This document shows, one piece after another, positions 8,947-17,778 of a stretch of 64,000 nt of DNA. Origin of the DNA: [Pasteurella] mairii (GTDB lineage Bacteria > Pseudomonadota > Gammaproteobacteria > Enterobacterales > Pasteurellaceae); assembly GCA_900454475.1 (NCBI GenBank), contig UGSS01000002.1:434001-498000 (forward strand), in the 5' to 3' direction. A model generated the notes under the pieces. That model saw only the letters and a list, made by a program, of their open reading frames with translations. It searched no databases and was not told where the DNA came from. The translations under genes were made by a program, and so were the position numbers. How positions within the stretch are numbered: the first letter of the stretch is position 1; each line of letters starts with the position of its first letter.

Positions 8947-9018
8947 GTAGGGACACCGTGCGAGTGTCCGTATAACCATATTTAAGATAATTTGAGGACA
9001 CACGCACAGTGTCCCCAC
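8947..9018. repeat. Second inverted pair of GTAG-type REP palindromes
   Basis: The left element is GTAG (8947-8950) then GGACAC/GTGTCC (8951-8956 and 8964-8969) around CGTGCGA. The right element is GGACAC/GTGTCC (8996-9001 and 9009-9014) around ACGCACA, then CCAC (9015-9018), one base from CTAC. The pair mirrors the 7152-7227 arrangement with a different stem sequence and has no RAYT gene between its arms. It fills the gap between dapE and the next gene. Confidence 0.75.
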
Positions 9019-9026
9019 GATAAATA

Positions 9027-9707
9027 ATGATACTAACAAACGCACAACTTACCGGTAAATCCCGAACCCATTTGGTGAAATTACCTTATCCCCATTCACA
9101 AAACCATTTTCTGCAACCACAAGCCATGAAAGCATTCCAAGCGTTGCAAGAAAGTGCGGTGGAAAATGGCTTTAATTTGCAACCGGCAAGCAGTTTCCGC
9201 GATTTCCAACGTCAACAGAGGATTTGGAATGGCAAGTTTAATGGCGAGCGTAAAGTGCATGACGACAATGGAAATGCTTTAGATTTGACCGCACTTTCCG
9301 ATTGGGAAAAATGTCAAGCGATTTTGCGTTGGTCGGCGTTGCCGGGCGCAAGTCGGCATCATTGGGGAACGGAGGTAGATATTTTTGATCCGGATCTATT
9401 GCCGATGGATCAGTCATTGCAACTAGAGCCTTGGGAATATGAAAAAGGCGGTTATTTTTTTGAATTAAGTCAGTGGATGCAAGAAAATTTAGCGCGTTTT
9501 GATTTCGCCTTACCGTTTTTAGCATTGGCAGATGAGATAAAAATTGGGCGCGAACCTTGGCATATTAGCTATTTGCCGCTAGCTGAAATGGCTCAGCGAC
9601 AATTTTCCGCTGATTGCTTGAATTGGGCGTGGGATGGGGAACTTATCGCGGGCAAATCGGTCTTAGTTGAACATTTTGCGCAAATTTTTCGTGAATTTAT
9701 GGTTTGA
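9027..9707 (+). CDS. M15B (VanY-type) D,D-carboxypeptidase-like protein
   Basis: This 226-residue protein carries the M15 zinc signature: SFRDFQRQQRIW, then SRHHWGTEVDIFD (the HxxxxxxD metal motif) and EPWHISYLP with the catalytic Glu and third ligand. VanY relatives trim the terminal D-Ala from peptidoglycan peptides. I see no signal peptide or lipobox at the predicted N-terminus, so either the true protein is cytoplasmic or export is not evident. The gene follows dapE directly, which fits cell-wall metabolism only loosely. The substrate is inferred from the family. Two exact uptake words lie inside it (9152-9160, 9288-9296). Confidence 0.85.
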   Translation: MILTNAQLTGKSRTHLVKLPYPHSQNHFLQPQAMKAFQALQESAVENGFNLQPASSFRDFQRQQRIWNGKFNGERKVHDDNGNALDLTALSDWEKCQAILRWSALPGASRHHWGTEVDIFDPDLLPMDQSLQLEPWEYEKGGYFFELSQWMQENLARFDFALPFLALADEIKIGREPWHISYLPLAEMAQRQFSADCLNWAWDGELIAGKSVLVEHFAQIFREFMV

Positions 9708-9722
9708 TAATGGGGCATAAAG

Positions 9723-10148
9723 ATGGATAAGCCAAGGATAGAAGATAACCACAGTCAGTTTGGAAAAAGCATTGCAAGTTTGTTGCAATGGGTGTTGAAT
9801 ATTTCATTGATTATTTTAGCGGGCATTTTGGTGATTTTCCTAGGACAAGAAACTTATGCGTTGGCATTAGTGATTTTTGATTGGTCGAAAGAAGCCTCTT
9901 ATTTGGTGATCGAAAAAATTGTAGTGTATTTTTTATATTTTGAATTTTTGGCTTTAATTGTTAAATATTTTAAGACGAATTACCATTTTCCGTTGCGTTA
10001 TTTTTTGTATATTGGGATTACTGCTATGGTGCGACTTATTATTGTAGATCATTCAGACCCAATCGGTACGTTATTGTTCGCCTGCGCCATTTTTGTGATG
10101 GTGATTGCATTGTTTTTGGTGAATTCGGCGCGTTTAAGAAAAAGCTGA
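9723..10148 (+). CDS. psiE: PsiE-like inner-membrane protein
   Basis: The 141-residue protein has four predicted membrane segments (about 21-44, 57-78, 88-108 and 115-135). It closely resembles E. coli PsiE around [22 protein letters not shown], including the conserved segment end DHSDP. PsiE was named as a phosphate-starvation-inducible protein; its biochemical role is unknown. I see no Pho box upstream. It follows the VanY-like gene by 15 bases and is probably co-transcribed. Confidence 0.9.
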   Translation: MDKPRIEDNHSQFGKSIASLLQWVLNISLIILAGILVIFLGQETYALALVIFDWSKEASYLVIEKIVVYFLYFEFLALIVKYFKTNYHFPLRYFLYIGITAMVRLIIVDHSDPIGTLLFACAIFVMVIALFLVNSARLRKS

Positions 10149-10215
10149 TTTTAGTGTATAAACGTAATTTTACTTGTTGAATGAGTAATGGTGAGTTAAA
10201 TAAAGGTAGATAAAA

Positions 10216-10839
10216 ATGGATAGTTTTCAACAGTTTTCACAACAAGATATTCAAATTGTTGCGGATGATGTCGTGTATGATGGTTTTTTTAAATTAAGAA
10301 AAATTCAATTTAAACATAAGTTATTTGCCGGCGGTATGAGCGGTGTAGTAACACGAGAAGTGTTGTATAAAGGAGCGGCATCTGCGGTAATCGCTTATGA
10401 TCCGGCGGTAGATACAGTGGTGTTAGTAGAGCAGGTGCGTATTGGTGCTTATGATCCGAAATTAACTCAATCTCCTTGGTTGTTGGAGTTGATTGCCGGT
10501 ATGGTAGAGAAGGGAGAAAAACCGGATGAAGTCGCGTTGCGTGAAAGTGAAGAAGAAGCAGGCGTGCAGGTGAGCCATTTGCAACATGCGTTAAGTGTTT
10601 GGGATAGCCCAGGTGGAGTGATTGAACGTATCCATTTGTTTGCTGGGAAAGTGGATAGTCGTACCGCAAAAGGGATTCACGGATTAGCGGAAGAGCATGA
10701 AGATATTCGAGTACATGTGGTGAAACGTGAAACCGCTTATCAATGGGTTTGTGAGGGGAAAATTAATAATAGTATTGCGGTAATGGGATTGCAATGGTTA
10801 CAACTTAATTATGTAAATCTGCAAAAACAATGGCAATAA
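10216..10839 (+). CDS. nudF: ADP-ribose pyrophosphatase (Nudix hydrolase)
   Basis: The 207-residue protein carries a complete Nudix box, GMVEKGEKPDEVALRESEEE followed by AGV, preceded by the NudF-type strand VDTVVLVEQVRIGAY. It hydrolyses ADP-ribose to AMP and ribose 5-phosphate. The late ELIAG and SPGGVIERIHLFAGKV segments fit NudF rather than MutT. In H. influenzae and E. coli the neighbour is likewise cpdA, as here (145 bases downstream). Confidence 0.95.
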   Translation: MDSFQQFSQQDIQIVADDVVYDGFFKLRKIQFKHKLFAGGMSGVVTREVLYKGAASAVIAYDPAVDTVVLVEQVRIGAYDPKLTQSPWLLELIAGMVEKGEKPDEVALRESEEEAGVQVSHLQHALSVWDSPGGVIERIHLFAGKVDSRTAKGIHGLAEEHEDIRVHVVKRETAYQWVCEGKINNSIAVMGLQWLQLNYVNLQKQWQ

Positions 10840-10860
10840 AATGTGACATAACGTTCATTT
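10839..10860. promoter_or_regulatory. Possible CRP site upstream of cpdA
   Basis: AAATGTGACATAACGTTCATTT has a perfect left half (AAATGTGA). The right half is weak (GTTCATTT against TCACATTT). It lies about 125 bases before the cpdA start and touches the last base of the nudF stop codon. Confidence 0.35.
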
Positions 10861-10984
10861 TTGAAATAAAAAAGTATAAAAATATGACATAGATAACATT
10901 TTTAGATTTTTTCTCGTGCATTTATTTGTAAAACACGTAACTTATACAAAGTTTAAAATTTTCATATTCGAGTAGGAGTTTACT

Positions 10985-11815
10985 TTGTTTAATACCTATG
11001 TTTATTCAACCGAAGAGCAGGTTATTCGTTTGGTGCAGGTGACAGATACTCACCTTTTTAAGGATATCAACGGTGAACTGTTAGGCATTAATACACAAGC
11101 TAGTTTTAACCAAGTATTAAGCGAAATTAAACAGAGTAATTTTAATTACGATTTGGTGATAGCAACGGGCGATTTGGTACAAGATAGCAGTGATGAGGGA
11201 TACTTTCATTTTTGTGAGAGCGTAAAACAATTAGAAAAGATGGTTTTTTGGATACCAGGGAATCATGATTTTCAACCTAAGATGTTTGATATTTTAAATC
11301 GGGAGCAGGAAAATATTTGTTCTAAGAAGCATATTTTGCTTGGTAAACATTGGCAAATTCTTATGTTGGATAGCCAAGTCTACGGTGTACCGTATGGACA
11401 GCTTGGGCAGTATCAAATGGATTGGTTATTAGCGAAATTAAAAGAGTACCCTGAGCGCTATTCTTTGGTTGTTTTACATCACCATATTTTATCGACTAAT
11501 TCCGCATGGTTAGATCAGCATAATTTACGTAATTCTTATGATTTAGCTTATGCACTGTCGCCGTTTAATAATGTAAAAGGCATTTTATATGGACATATTC
11601 ATCAAGAAGTAGAGGGAGAATGGAACGGTTACAAAGTGATGGCAACCCCTTCTACCTGTATTCAATTTAAGCCGGATAGTAATAATTTTGCATTAGATAT
11701 TTTGCAACCTGGTTGGCGGGAAATTTCGCTTCACTCCGATGGAAGAATAGTTTCGCAAGTAAAACGAATTCAGAACGCCACTTTTTTACCGAATATGCTT
11801 AGTGAGGGATATTAA
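10985..11815 (+). CDS. cpdA: 3',5'-cyclic-AMP phosphodiesterase
   Basis: CpdA hydrolyses cAMP to AMP and so lowers CRP activity. The class III metallophosphoesterase motifs appear in order: VTDTHLFKD, ATGDLVQDSSD, IPGNHDFQP, VVLHHHILS and YGHIHQEV. The start is TTG 10985, six bases after the Shine-Dalgarno TAGGAG; the next ATG would remove the first metal-binding motif. The product has 276 residues, near the 275 of E. coli. A bidirectional terminator separates it from ubiF. Confidence 0.95.
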   Translation: MFNTYVYSTEEQVIRLVQVTDTHLFKDINGELLGINTQASFNQVLSEIKQSNFNYDLVIATGDLVQDSSDEGYFHFCESVKQLEKMVFWIPGNHDFQPKMFDILNREQENICSKKHILLGKHWQILMLDSQVYGVPYGQLGQYQMDWLLAKLKEYPERYSLVVLHHHILSTNSAWLDQHNLRNSYDLAYALSPFNNVKGILYGHIHQEVEGEWNGYKVMATPSTCIQFKPDSNNFALDILQPGWREISLHSDGRIVSQVKRIQNATFLPNMLSEGY

Positions 11816-11836
11816 TACGTCTAAAATACCCACCTT

Positions 11837-11866
11837 AAAAAAGGATAGCAGGAGCTATCCTTTTTT
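11837..11866. terminator. Bidirectional terminator between cpdA and ubiF
   Basis: GGATAGC (11843-11849) pairs with GCTATCC (11854-11860) around AGGA, with A and T runs on either side, so it can act on both converging transcripts. Confidence 0.85.
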
Positions 11867-11875
11867 ATTACATGA

Positions 11876-13048
11876 TTATAATCCTAACGCATATTTTAGG
11901 GTCTGTTTTTTTAAGAGCGTGGCTTTATTGGCAGCCATTAACGCTAAATTGCGGGCAATTTTAAGCGGCAAAATCTCTTCTTTAAAGGCTTTGTAGAAGA
12001 AATCCATACCAGATTGCATGAGCAAATTATCCGCTTTACGTCGTTGCTGATAACGAGCCAGCACAGAGGGGGCGGAAAAATCTTCGTCTTTTTTGACCGC
12101 ACTTTCAATGACATCTAGCAACACTTTAACATCTTTAAAACCTAAATTAACGCCTTGACCGGCGAGCGGATTGATCGTGTGTGCCGCATCCCCAACCAAC
12201 AAGATCCCTTGATTAAAATACGCCTGTGCGTGCTGACGTGTCAACTCAAAACCCGCAGATTGCTGTACTTTTATTTTCCCAAGGCGCGCCGGAAAGGCTT
12301 GCATAATTTCTTCGCCCATTTTTTCTTGGGATAATTGTTTGAGATGGGCAAGACGTTGTGGACTGTCATACCACACTAAACAACCTTGATTGCCCAGTAA
12401 CGGTAAAAAGGCGCGTGGACCGGAGGGAGAGAATTGTTGCCAAGTAATGTCTTGTTGCGCCAATTCGGTTTCCACCAAAATCAACAGGCAAGATTGACGA
12501 TATTGCCAACCGGTCAATCCGATTCCTGCAAGTTGTCTTAAGCGCGAATTCGCACCGTCAGCGGCAATCACCAACGGCGCTTCGTAACTTTCGCCATTGG
12601 TTAAAAAAAGGCGCTGATTTTGACCGCACTTTTCTTGTTTTTCAATATTGGCTTGTCGTGTTGTTGCGACGTTTGGCAGCGTAGCGAGCGCTTGCCATAA
12701 CCCCAATTGCACTACGTTATTTTCCACCATAAATCCCAATTCCGGCAATTTGAGATCGTTGCTGTGAAAATACGTTGAAAATCCTTCGATTTCCCAGGTT
12801 TCTAATGCACGATAAGGGCAAATTCGCATATTTTTGATATATTGCCACGCGCCAAGTTGTTGCAATAAATTCACTGATGCGGCGCTGATGGCAGAAATAC
12901 GGATGTCATAGGGAGAATGTATTTCAAATGTTGGCAATGGCGCGCGTTCAATCAGTTGGACTTGCAAGCCAAGTTTGCCTAAACCGACTGCGCAAGCTGC
13001 GCCAATCATGCCGCCGCCAACAATAATAATATCTCTGTATGTGGTCAT
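11876..13048 (-). CDS. ubiF: UbiF-type FAD-dependent ubiquinone-biosynthesis hydroxylase
   Basis: The 390-residue flavoprotein monooxygenase has the Rossmann motif IIVGGGMIGAACAVGLGKLG (residues 8-27), the second dinucleotide motif AADGANSRLR and the FAD motif LLVGDAAHTINPLAGQG. The family (UbiF, UbiH, UbiI) hydroxylates the ubiquinone ring; UbiF acts on C6 of the demethoxy-quinol. The choice of UbiF rests on position: as in E. coli it is divergent from miaB. A UbiH or UbiI activity cannot be excluded from sequence reading alone. Two uptake words lie within it. Confidence 0.85.
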   Translation of the reverse strand: MTTYRDIIIVGGGMIGAACAVGLGKLGLQVQLIERAPLPTFEIHSPYDIRISAISAASVNLLQQLGAWQYIKNMRICPYRALETWEIEGFSTYFHSNDLKLPELGFMVENNVVQLGLWQALATLPNVATTRQANIEKQEKCGQNQRLFLTNGESYEAPLVIAADGANSRLRQLAGIGLTGWQYRQSCLLILVETELAQQDITWQQFSPSGPRAFLPLLGNQGCLVWYDSPQRLAHLKQLSQEKMGEEIMQAFPARLGKIKVQQSAGFELTRQHAQAYFNQGILLVGDAAHTINPLAGQGVNLGFKDVKVLLDVIESAVKKDEDFSAPSVLARYQQRRKADNLLMQSGMDFFYKAFKEEILPLKIARNLALMAANKATLLKKQTLKYALGL

Positions 13049-13234
13049 GTGAACTCCCTATTTATCGTTTTAGTGTTCTGTGGTGAGAAAATCCGTTGAA
13101 TAACGCTGAAAAGTGAGGATTATTGTACTCCGAATAGATTAATTATCCAAAATAAAACCGATTTTAACTGGCAACTGTGTGCACAACTGGGTAAAATAGC
13201 CCATTAAATTTTGATGAATGATGATTTTGAAGCT

Positions 13235-14659
13235 ATGACACAGAAATTACATATTAAAACTTGGGGCTGTCAAATGAATGAGTATGACAGTGCAAAAATG
13301 GCGGATTTATTAAATAGTACCCATGGCTTAGAGCTTACTGAAGTTCCGGAAGAAGCCGATATTTTATTGTTAAATACTTGTTCTATCAGAGAAAAAGCGC
13401 AAGAGAAAGTCTTCCATCAATTGGGGCGTTGGAAAGAATTAAAAAAACAAAAGCCGGGCTTGGTGATTGGTGTTGGTGGTTGTGTGGCGTCGCAAGAAGG
13501 TGAGCATATCCGTACACGAGCACCTTATGTGGACATTATTTTTGGTCCACAGACTTTGCACCGTTTGCCAGAAATGATCAATCAAATTCGTGGTGGGAAA
13601 AGTGCGGTTGTGGATATCAGCTTCCCTGAAATTGAAAAATTTGACTGTTTACCGGAACCGCGAGCGGAAGGACCAACCGCTTTTGTGTCAATTATGGAAG
13701 GTTGTAATAAATATTGTTCTTTCTGCGTGGTGCCTTATACCCGTGGTGAAGAAGTGAGCCGCCCTGTGGATGATGTTTTGTTTGAAATCGCGCAACTTGC
13801 CGAGCAAGGTGTACGCGAAGTCAATTTGTTGGGGCAAAATGTGAATGCCTATCGTGGCGCAACGTATGATGGAGGCATTTGTTCTTTTGCTGAATTATTG
13901 CGCTTAGTGGCATCTATCGATGGCATTGATCGCCTACGTTTTACCACTAGCCATCCAATTGAATTTACAGATGATATTATTGATGTTTATGCGGATACGC
14001 CGGAGCTGGTCAGTTTCTTGCATTTGCCAGTACAAAGCGGATCAGATCGCGTGCTGAATATGATGAAACGTAATCATACCGCTTTGGAATATAAATCCAT
14101 TATTCGCAAATTGCGCAAAGTACGCCCGAATATTCAAATCAGTTCGGATTTCATTGTCGGCTTCCCGGGCGAAACCGATCAAGATTTTGAAGATACCATG
14201 AATTTAATCGCGCAAGTGAATTTTGACATGAGTTTCAGCTTTATTTATTCTGCCCGTCCGGGAACGCCGGCGGCGGATATGCCGGATGATGTGTCGGAAG
14301 AGGAAAAGAAACAGCGTTTATATTTGTTGCAACAACGGATCAACAACCAAGCAGCGCAATTTAGTCGTGCCATGTTGGGAACGGAACAGCGCGTGTTGGT
14401 GGAAGGACCGTCGAAAAAAGACATTATGGAATTAACCGGACGTACGGAAAACAACCGTATTGTGAATTTCGTTGGGACGCCAGATATGATAGGTAAATTT
14501 GTGGATATTAAAATCACGGATGTGTTCACCAACTCGCTCCGTGGCGATGTGGTGAGAACAGAGGATCAAATGGGGCTGCGCGTTGTACAATCCCCTCAAA
14601 CCGTTATCAACCGTACTCGCAAAGAAGATGAACTCGGCGTGGGTAAATATGTGGTATAG
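13235..14659 (+). CDS. miaB: tRNA-2-methylthio-N6-dimethylallyladenosine synthase
   Basis: MiaB is a radical-SAM methylthiotransferase acting on i6A37 in tRNAs that read UNN codons. The N-terminal cluster cysteines lie in [22 protein letters not shown] and [11 protein letters not shown], the radical-SAM triplet in [17 protein letters not shown], and a TRAM domain follows at the C-terminus. I chose ATG 13235 ([13 protein letters not shown]) over ATG 13211 because it gives 474 residues, the E. coli length, and aligns with its N-terminus. It is divergent from ubiF across about 190 bases. Confidence 0.97.
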   Translation: MTQKLHIKTWGCQMNEYDSAKMADLLNSTHGLELTEVPEEADILLLNTCSIREKAQEKVFHQLGRWKELKKQKPGLVIGVGGCVASQEGEHIRTRAPYVDIIFGPQTLHRLPEMINQIRGGKSAVVDISFPEIEKFDCLPEPRAEGPTAFVSIMEGCNKYCSFCVVPYTRGEEVSRPVDDVLFEIAQLAEQGVREVNLLGQNVNAYRGATYDGGICSFAELLRLVASIDGIDRLRFTTSHPIEFTDDIIDVYADTPELVSFLHLPVQSGSDRVLNMMKRNHTALEYKSIIRKLRKVRPNIQISSDFIVGFPGETDQDFEDTMNLIAQVNFDMSFSFIYSARPGTPAADMPDDVSEEEKKQRLYLLQQRINNQAAQFSRAMLGTEQRVLVEGPSKKDIMELTGRTENNRIVNFVGTPDMIGKFVDIKITDVFTNSLRGDVVRTEDQMGLRVVQSPQTVINRTRKEDELGVGKYVV

Positions 14660-14680
14660 ACGCTGATAAAAATCGTTAAA

Positions 14681-14729
14681 AAAAGCACCGCACTTTGAAT
14701 AAATAGACCAAAAGTGCGGTGCTTTTTTG
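14681..14729. terminator. Terminator from an inverted uptake-word pair (miaB)
   Basis: AAAAGCACCGCACTTT (14681-14696) pairs perfectly with AAAGTGCGGTGCTTTT (14711-14726) over a 14-base loop, with a T run after it. Both arms hold the exact nine-base uptake word. It follows the miaB stop by 21 bases. Confidence 0.85.
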
Positions 14730-14831
14730 TTGATTTTATGCAATAAACCGACTGCTATCTTCAACAGAGTTATGATGACAATGACGAATTTTTCATTGGC
14801 AAAATCACGCAAAATTCCACCGCACTTTAGC

Positions 14832-15296
14832 TTATTTCAATCGATGTACCACTTGGTTCGCCGAACCTCGCCAAATTAAACTCGGGTCGGCAAGCGCTTT
14901 AATAAATTTGCCATCAATTAGGACATCAATATAAGGCAACATTTGTTGTTGTTCCTCATTGAGTTCCTCTAGTTTATAGCCGGTCCATAGCCAAATATCT
15001 TTCTCGGGGCATTCGCGTTTTACCCGCTGAACCAATGTCAGCAAGGTTGGCACATTTCTAGGGTGCAGCGGATCGCCACCACTTAAAGTTAATCCTTGGC
15101 GTTTTATGCGCGTATCTTTGAGGTCTCGGATAATTTGATCTTCCATGGTTTGATCAAATAATATGCCAGCGCTAAAAGACCAACTTTTTTGGTTGTAACA
15201 ACCTTTGCAGCCATGTTCACAACCGCTGACAAATAATGTACAACGGGTTCCTTCACCGTTGACAATATCGACGGGATAATATTGAAGATAGTTCAT
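14832..15296 (-). CDS. nrdG: Anaerobic ribonucleotide reductase activating protein
   Basis: The 154-residue radical-SAM activase has CEHGCKGCYNQKSW, carrying the CxxxCxxC iron-sulfur triplet, and the glycine-rich LTLSGGDPLHPRN. It generates the glycyl radical on NrdD using S-adenosylmethionine. It lies 60 bases after nrdD on the same strand and is expected to be co-transcribed with it. The length matches E. coli NrdG (154). Confidence 0.97.
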   Translation of the reverse strand: MNYLQYYPVDIVNGEGTRCTLFVSGCEHGCKGCYNQKSWSFSAGILFDQTMEDQIIRDLKDTRIKRQGLTLSGGDPLHPRNVPTLLTLVQRVKRECPEKDIWLWTGYKLEELNEEQQQMLPYIDVLIDGKFIKALADPSLIWRGSANQVVHRLK

Positions 15297-15356
15297 ATAT
15301 CGTTGATTTTCCGTTGAAATATGGCACGCACAAAATGCGCGCCTGGTGTCAGTAAA

Positions 15357-17480
15357 TTACAAATGTTTTACCCGACGTTTTACTTCTTCCTGTTTTCCCG
15401 CATTAAATGGTCTGGCGTCTGGGCTGCCTAAATAGCCGCATACACGACGGGTGACAGAGACGGTTTCGCTGTTATGATTACCGCATTTCGGACAAGTAAA
15501 ACCTTTGCTGGTGCATTCAAATTCGCCGGTAAATCCGCATTCGTAACATTCGTCAATCGGCGTATTGGTACCATAATAAGGCACGCGCTCATAACTGTAA
15601 TCCCAAACATCTTCCAAGGCTTTAAGATTATGTTGCACGTTAGGGTATTCCCCGTAACAAATAAAACCACCACTTGCCAGACTTGGATAAGGCATTTCAA
15701 AGTCTAATTTATCGTATGGATTGACTTTTTTCTCAACGTCCAAATGGAAGCTGTTGGTGTAGTAGCCTTTGTCGGTGACGCCATCGATCACACCAAATTG
15801 TTTGGTATCTAGTCGGCAGAAGCGATCGCAAAGATTTTCGCTTGGTGTGGAATAAAGGCTAAAACCGTAGCCGGTTTCTTGTTTCCAGCGTTTGGTCGCT
15901 TGGCTTAAATATTCGACGATAGCAATGCCTTTTTGGCGCAATTGTTCGTCGTCGTAAATTGAACGTCCAAACAAGGCGTTAATCGTTTCATGAATGCCGA
16001 TATAGCCTAAGGAAATAGATGCGCGTCCGTTTTTAAAGATGGTGGCAATATTATCATCCGCTTTTAAGCGCACGCCGCACGCGCCCTCCATATAAAGAAT
16101 TGGTGCCACGCGTGCTTTGGTGTGTTCCAAGCGGGCGATACGCGTCATTAATGCTTTTTTGGCAATGGCAAGGCGTTGATCTAAAATTTCATAGAATTTC
16201 GTTTCATCCCCTTTGGCTTCAATCGCCATGCGCGGCAAATTGAGGCTGATAACGCCCAAATTATTGCGTCCGTCATGTATAAATTCGCCACCTTCTTCAT
16301 AGGCACCCAAGAAACTACGACAACCCATTGGCGCCTTGAACGAACCGGTGACGTTGACCACTTGATCGTAATTTAAAATATCTGGGTACATGCGTTTTGA
16401 AGCGCATTCCAGCGCTAATTGTTTAATATCATAATTTGGATCTTGTGGGCGTTGGTTAATGCCGCGTTTGATGGTAAACACCAATTTGGGGAAAACCGGT
16501 GTTTTGTGATTTTTGCCCAAGCCACAAATGCGGTTTTTTAAAATCGATTGCTGAATTAACCGCTCTTGCCAACTCGTACCAAGCCCGAAACCAAAGGTAA
16601 CAAAAGGGGTTTGTCCGTTTGAAGTGTGCAAGGTATTGACTTCATATTCTAAGGATTGAAACGCATCAAAACATTCTTTTTCGATTAAGGCATCTGCATA
16701 GGCTTTAGGTTGCGGAATTTGCCATTGTTCGGCAGTTTTCAACAATTTTTCATAACTAAGTTGCACATAAGGCGCGAGCACTTCATCAATGCGATTGATG
16801 GTGGTTCCGCCATAAATATGGCTTGCCACTTGCGCGATAATTTGCGCGGTGACTGCGGTGGCGGTACCAATGGATTTGGGTGGCTCAATTTCCGCATTGC
16901 CCATTTTAAATCCTTGTGTGAGCATGCCTTTGATATCAACCAGCATACAATTGAACATCGGGAAAAATGGCGCGTAATCCAAATCGTGATAATGAATTTC
17001 GCCTTTTTCGTGAGCTTCCACTACATCACGTGGCAAAATATGATGCTTGGCATAATGTTTCGCCACAATCCCAGCCAACAAATCCCGTTGTGTTGGGATG
17101 ACTTTGGCATCTTTATTGGCATTTTCATTTAACAATTCCACATTGCTTTGCTGAATAAGTCCCTCGATTTCTTTGGTTAGTGCGCTGCGTTTTTCGCGAG
17201 CTAGATCCCGATCATGGCGATATTCAATATAAGCGCGGGCAATTTGTGGATATTGGCTGGACATCAATTGATTTTCCACAATTTGCTGAATGTGATGAAT
17301 ATCGATTTCTTGTTGGTGACGGGCAAAAATCGTGTTGCATACCGCTTGCCCCATTTGATGGCAATAAAAATCGTCGGAAATTTCCACCGCACTTGCTGCT
17401 TTTTTTATTGCATTGATAATCCGTTGAATTTCAAACGCGCTACGTGAACCATCGCGTTTAATGACCCCAAATCCGCTCAT
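15357..17480 (-). CDS. nrdD: Anaerobic ribonucleoside-triphosphate reductase
   Basis: The 707-residue class III reductase makes dNTPs without oxygen. It begins with an ATP-cone allosteric domain (about residues 3-95, VIKRDGSRSAFE). The active-site region follows, then a C-terminal zinc ribbon with two CxxC pairs (CYECGFTGEFEC, CPKCGNHNSE) and the glycyl-radical motif RVCGYLGSPDAR. Upstream lie two NrdR boxes 31 bases apart and an FNR-type site, so repression by NrdR and anaerobic activation are both likely. Confidence 0.98.
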   Translation of the reverse strand: MSGFGVIKRDGSRSAFEIQRIINAIKKAASAVEISDDFYCHQMGQAVCNTIFARHQQEIDIHHIQQIVENQLMSSQYPQIARAYIEYRHDRDLAREKRSALTKEIEGLIQQSNVELLNENANKDAKVIPTQRDLLAGIVAKHYAKHHILPRDVVEAHEKGEIHYHDLDYAPFFPMFNCMLVDIKGMLTQGFKMGNAEIEPPKSIGTATAVTAQIIAQVASHIYGGTTINRIDEVLAPYVQLSYEKLLKTAEQWQIPQPKAYADALIEKECFDAFQSLEYEVNTLHTSNGQTPFVTFGFGLGTSWQERLIQQSILKNRICGLGKNHKTPVFPKLVFTIKRGINQRPQDPNYDIKQLALECASKRMYPDILNYDQVVNVTGSFKAPMGCRSFLGAYEEGGEFIHDGRNNLGVISLNLPRMAIEAKGDETKFYEILDQRLAIAKKALMTRIARLEHTKARVAPILYMEGACGVRLKADDNIATIFKNGRASISLGYIGIHETINALFGRSIYDDEQLRQKGIAIVEYLSQATKRWKQETGYGFSLYSTPSENLCDRFCRLDTKQFGVIDGVTDKGYYTNSFHLDVEKKVNPYDKLDFEMPYPSLASGGFICYGEYPNVQHNLKALEDVWDYSYERVPYYGTNTPIDECYECGFTGEFECTSKGFTCPKCGNHNSETVSVTRRVCGYLGSPDARPFNAGKQEEVKRRVKHL

Positions 17481-17514
17481 CTTTCACCTCTGACTTCTTA
17501 TTAAAAAAACTAAA

Positions 17515-17561
17515 ATACTATATATAGATATTTATGAAAATACAACCACTATATATAGTAT
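17515..17561 (-). promoter_or_regulatory. Tandem NrdR boxes upstream of nrdDG
   Basis: Two copies of the 10-base palindrome CTATATATAG lie at 17518-17527 and 17549-17558, exactly 31 bases apart, within ATACTATATATAGATA and CCACTATATATAGTAT. NrdR boxes have the consensus ACACWATATATWGTGT and occur in pairs three helical turns apart. They are 35 to 80 bases upstream of the nrdD start codon. Confidence 0.9.
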
Positions 17562-17664
17562 TTCTTTGGTTAAAAATCTTTAAAGGTAATGAATAATTCG
17601 TTAGTTCGCTTGATAAGCGGGAATATGTGCTCTAAAAAATAGACAAAGAAAAGATTATTGTTTC

Positions 17665-17678
17665 TTGATTTAGATCAA
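17665..17678. promoter_or_regulatory. FNR-type site TTGATTTAGATCAA
   Basis: TTGAT-N4-ATCAA is a perfect match to the FNR consensus. It is about 185 bases upstream of the nrdD start, which suits anaerobic induction of nrdDG. It touches the A tract of the uxuA terminator, so it sits at the border between two transcription units. Confidence 0.7.
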
Positions 17679-17706
17679 AAAAACACCCTCTAGATAGCGG
17701 GTGTTT
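17677..17706 (-). terminator. Terminator of uxuA
   Basis: AAACACCC (17681-17688) pairs with GGGTGTTT (17699-17706); the A run on the plus strand at 17677-17683 is the T tract when read on the minus strand. It lies about 70 bases after the uxuA stop. Confidence 0.8.
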
Positions 17707-17778
17707 ATTGTAATAATTAAGTCAAATTGATGTAATGACTTAACTATATTTTCAGTGAAAAATGGTATCTTCTCAAAT

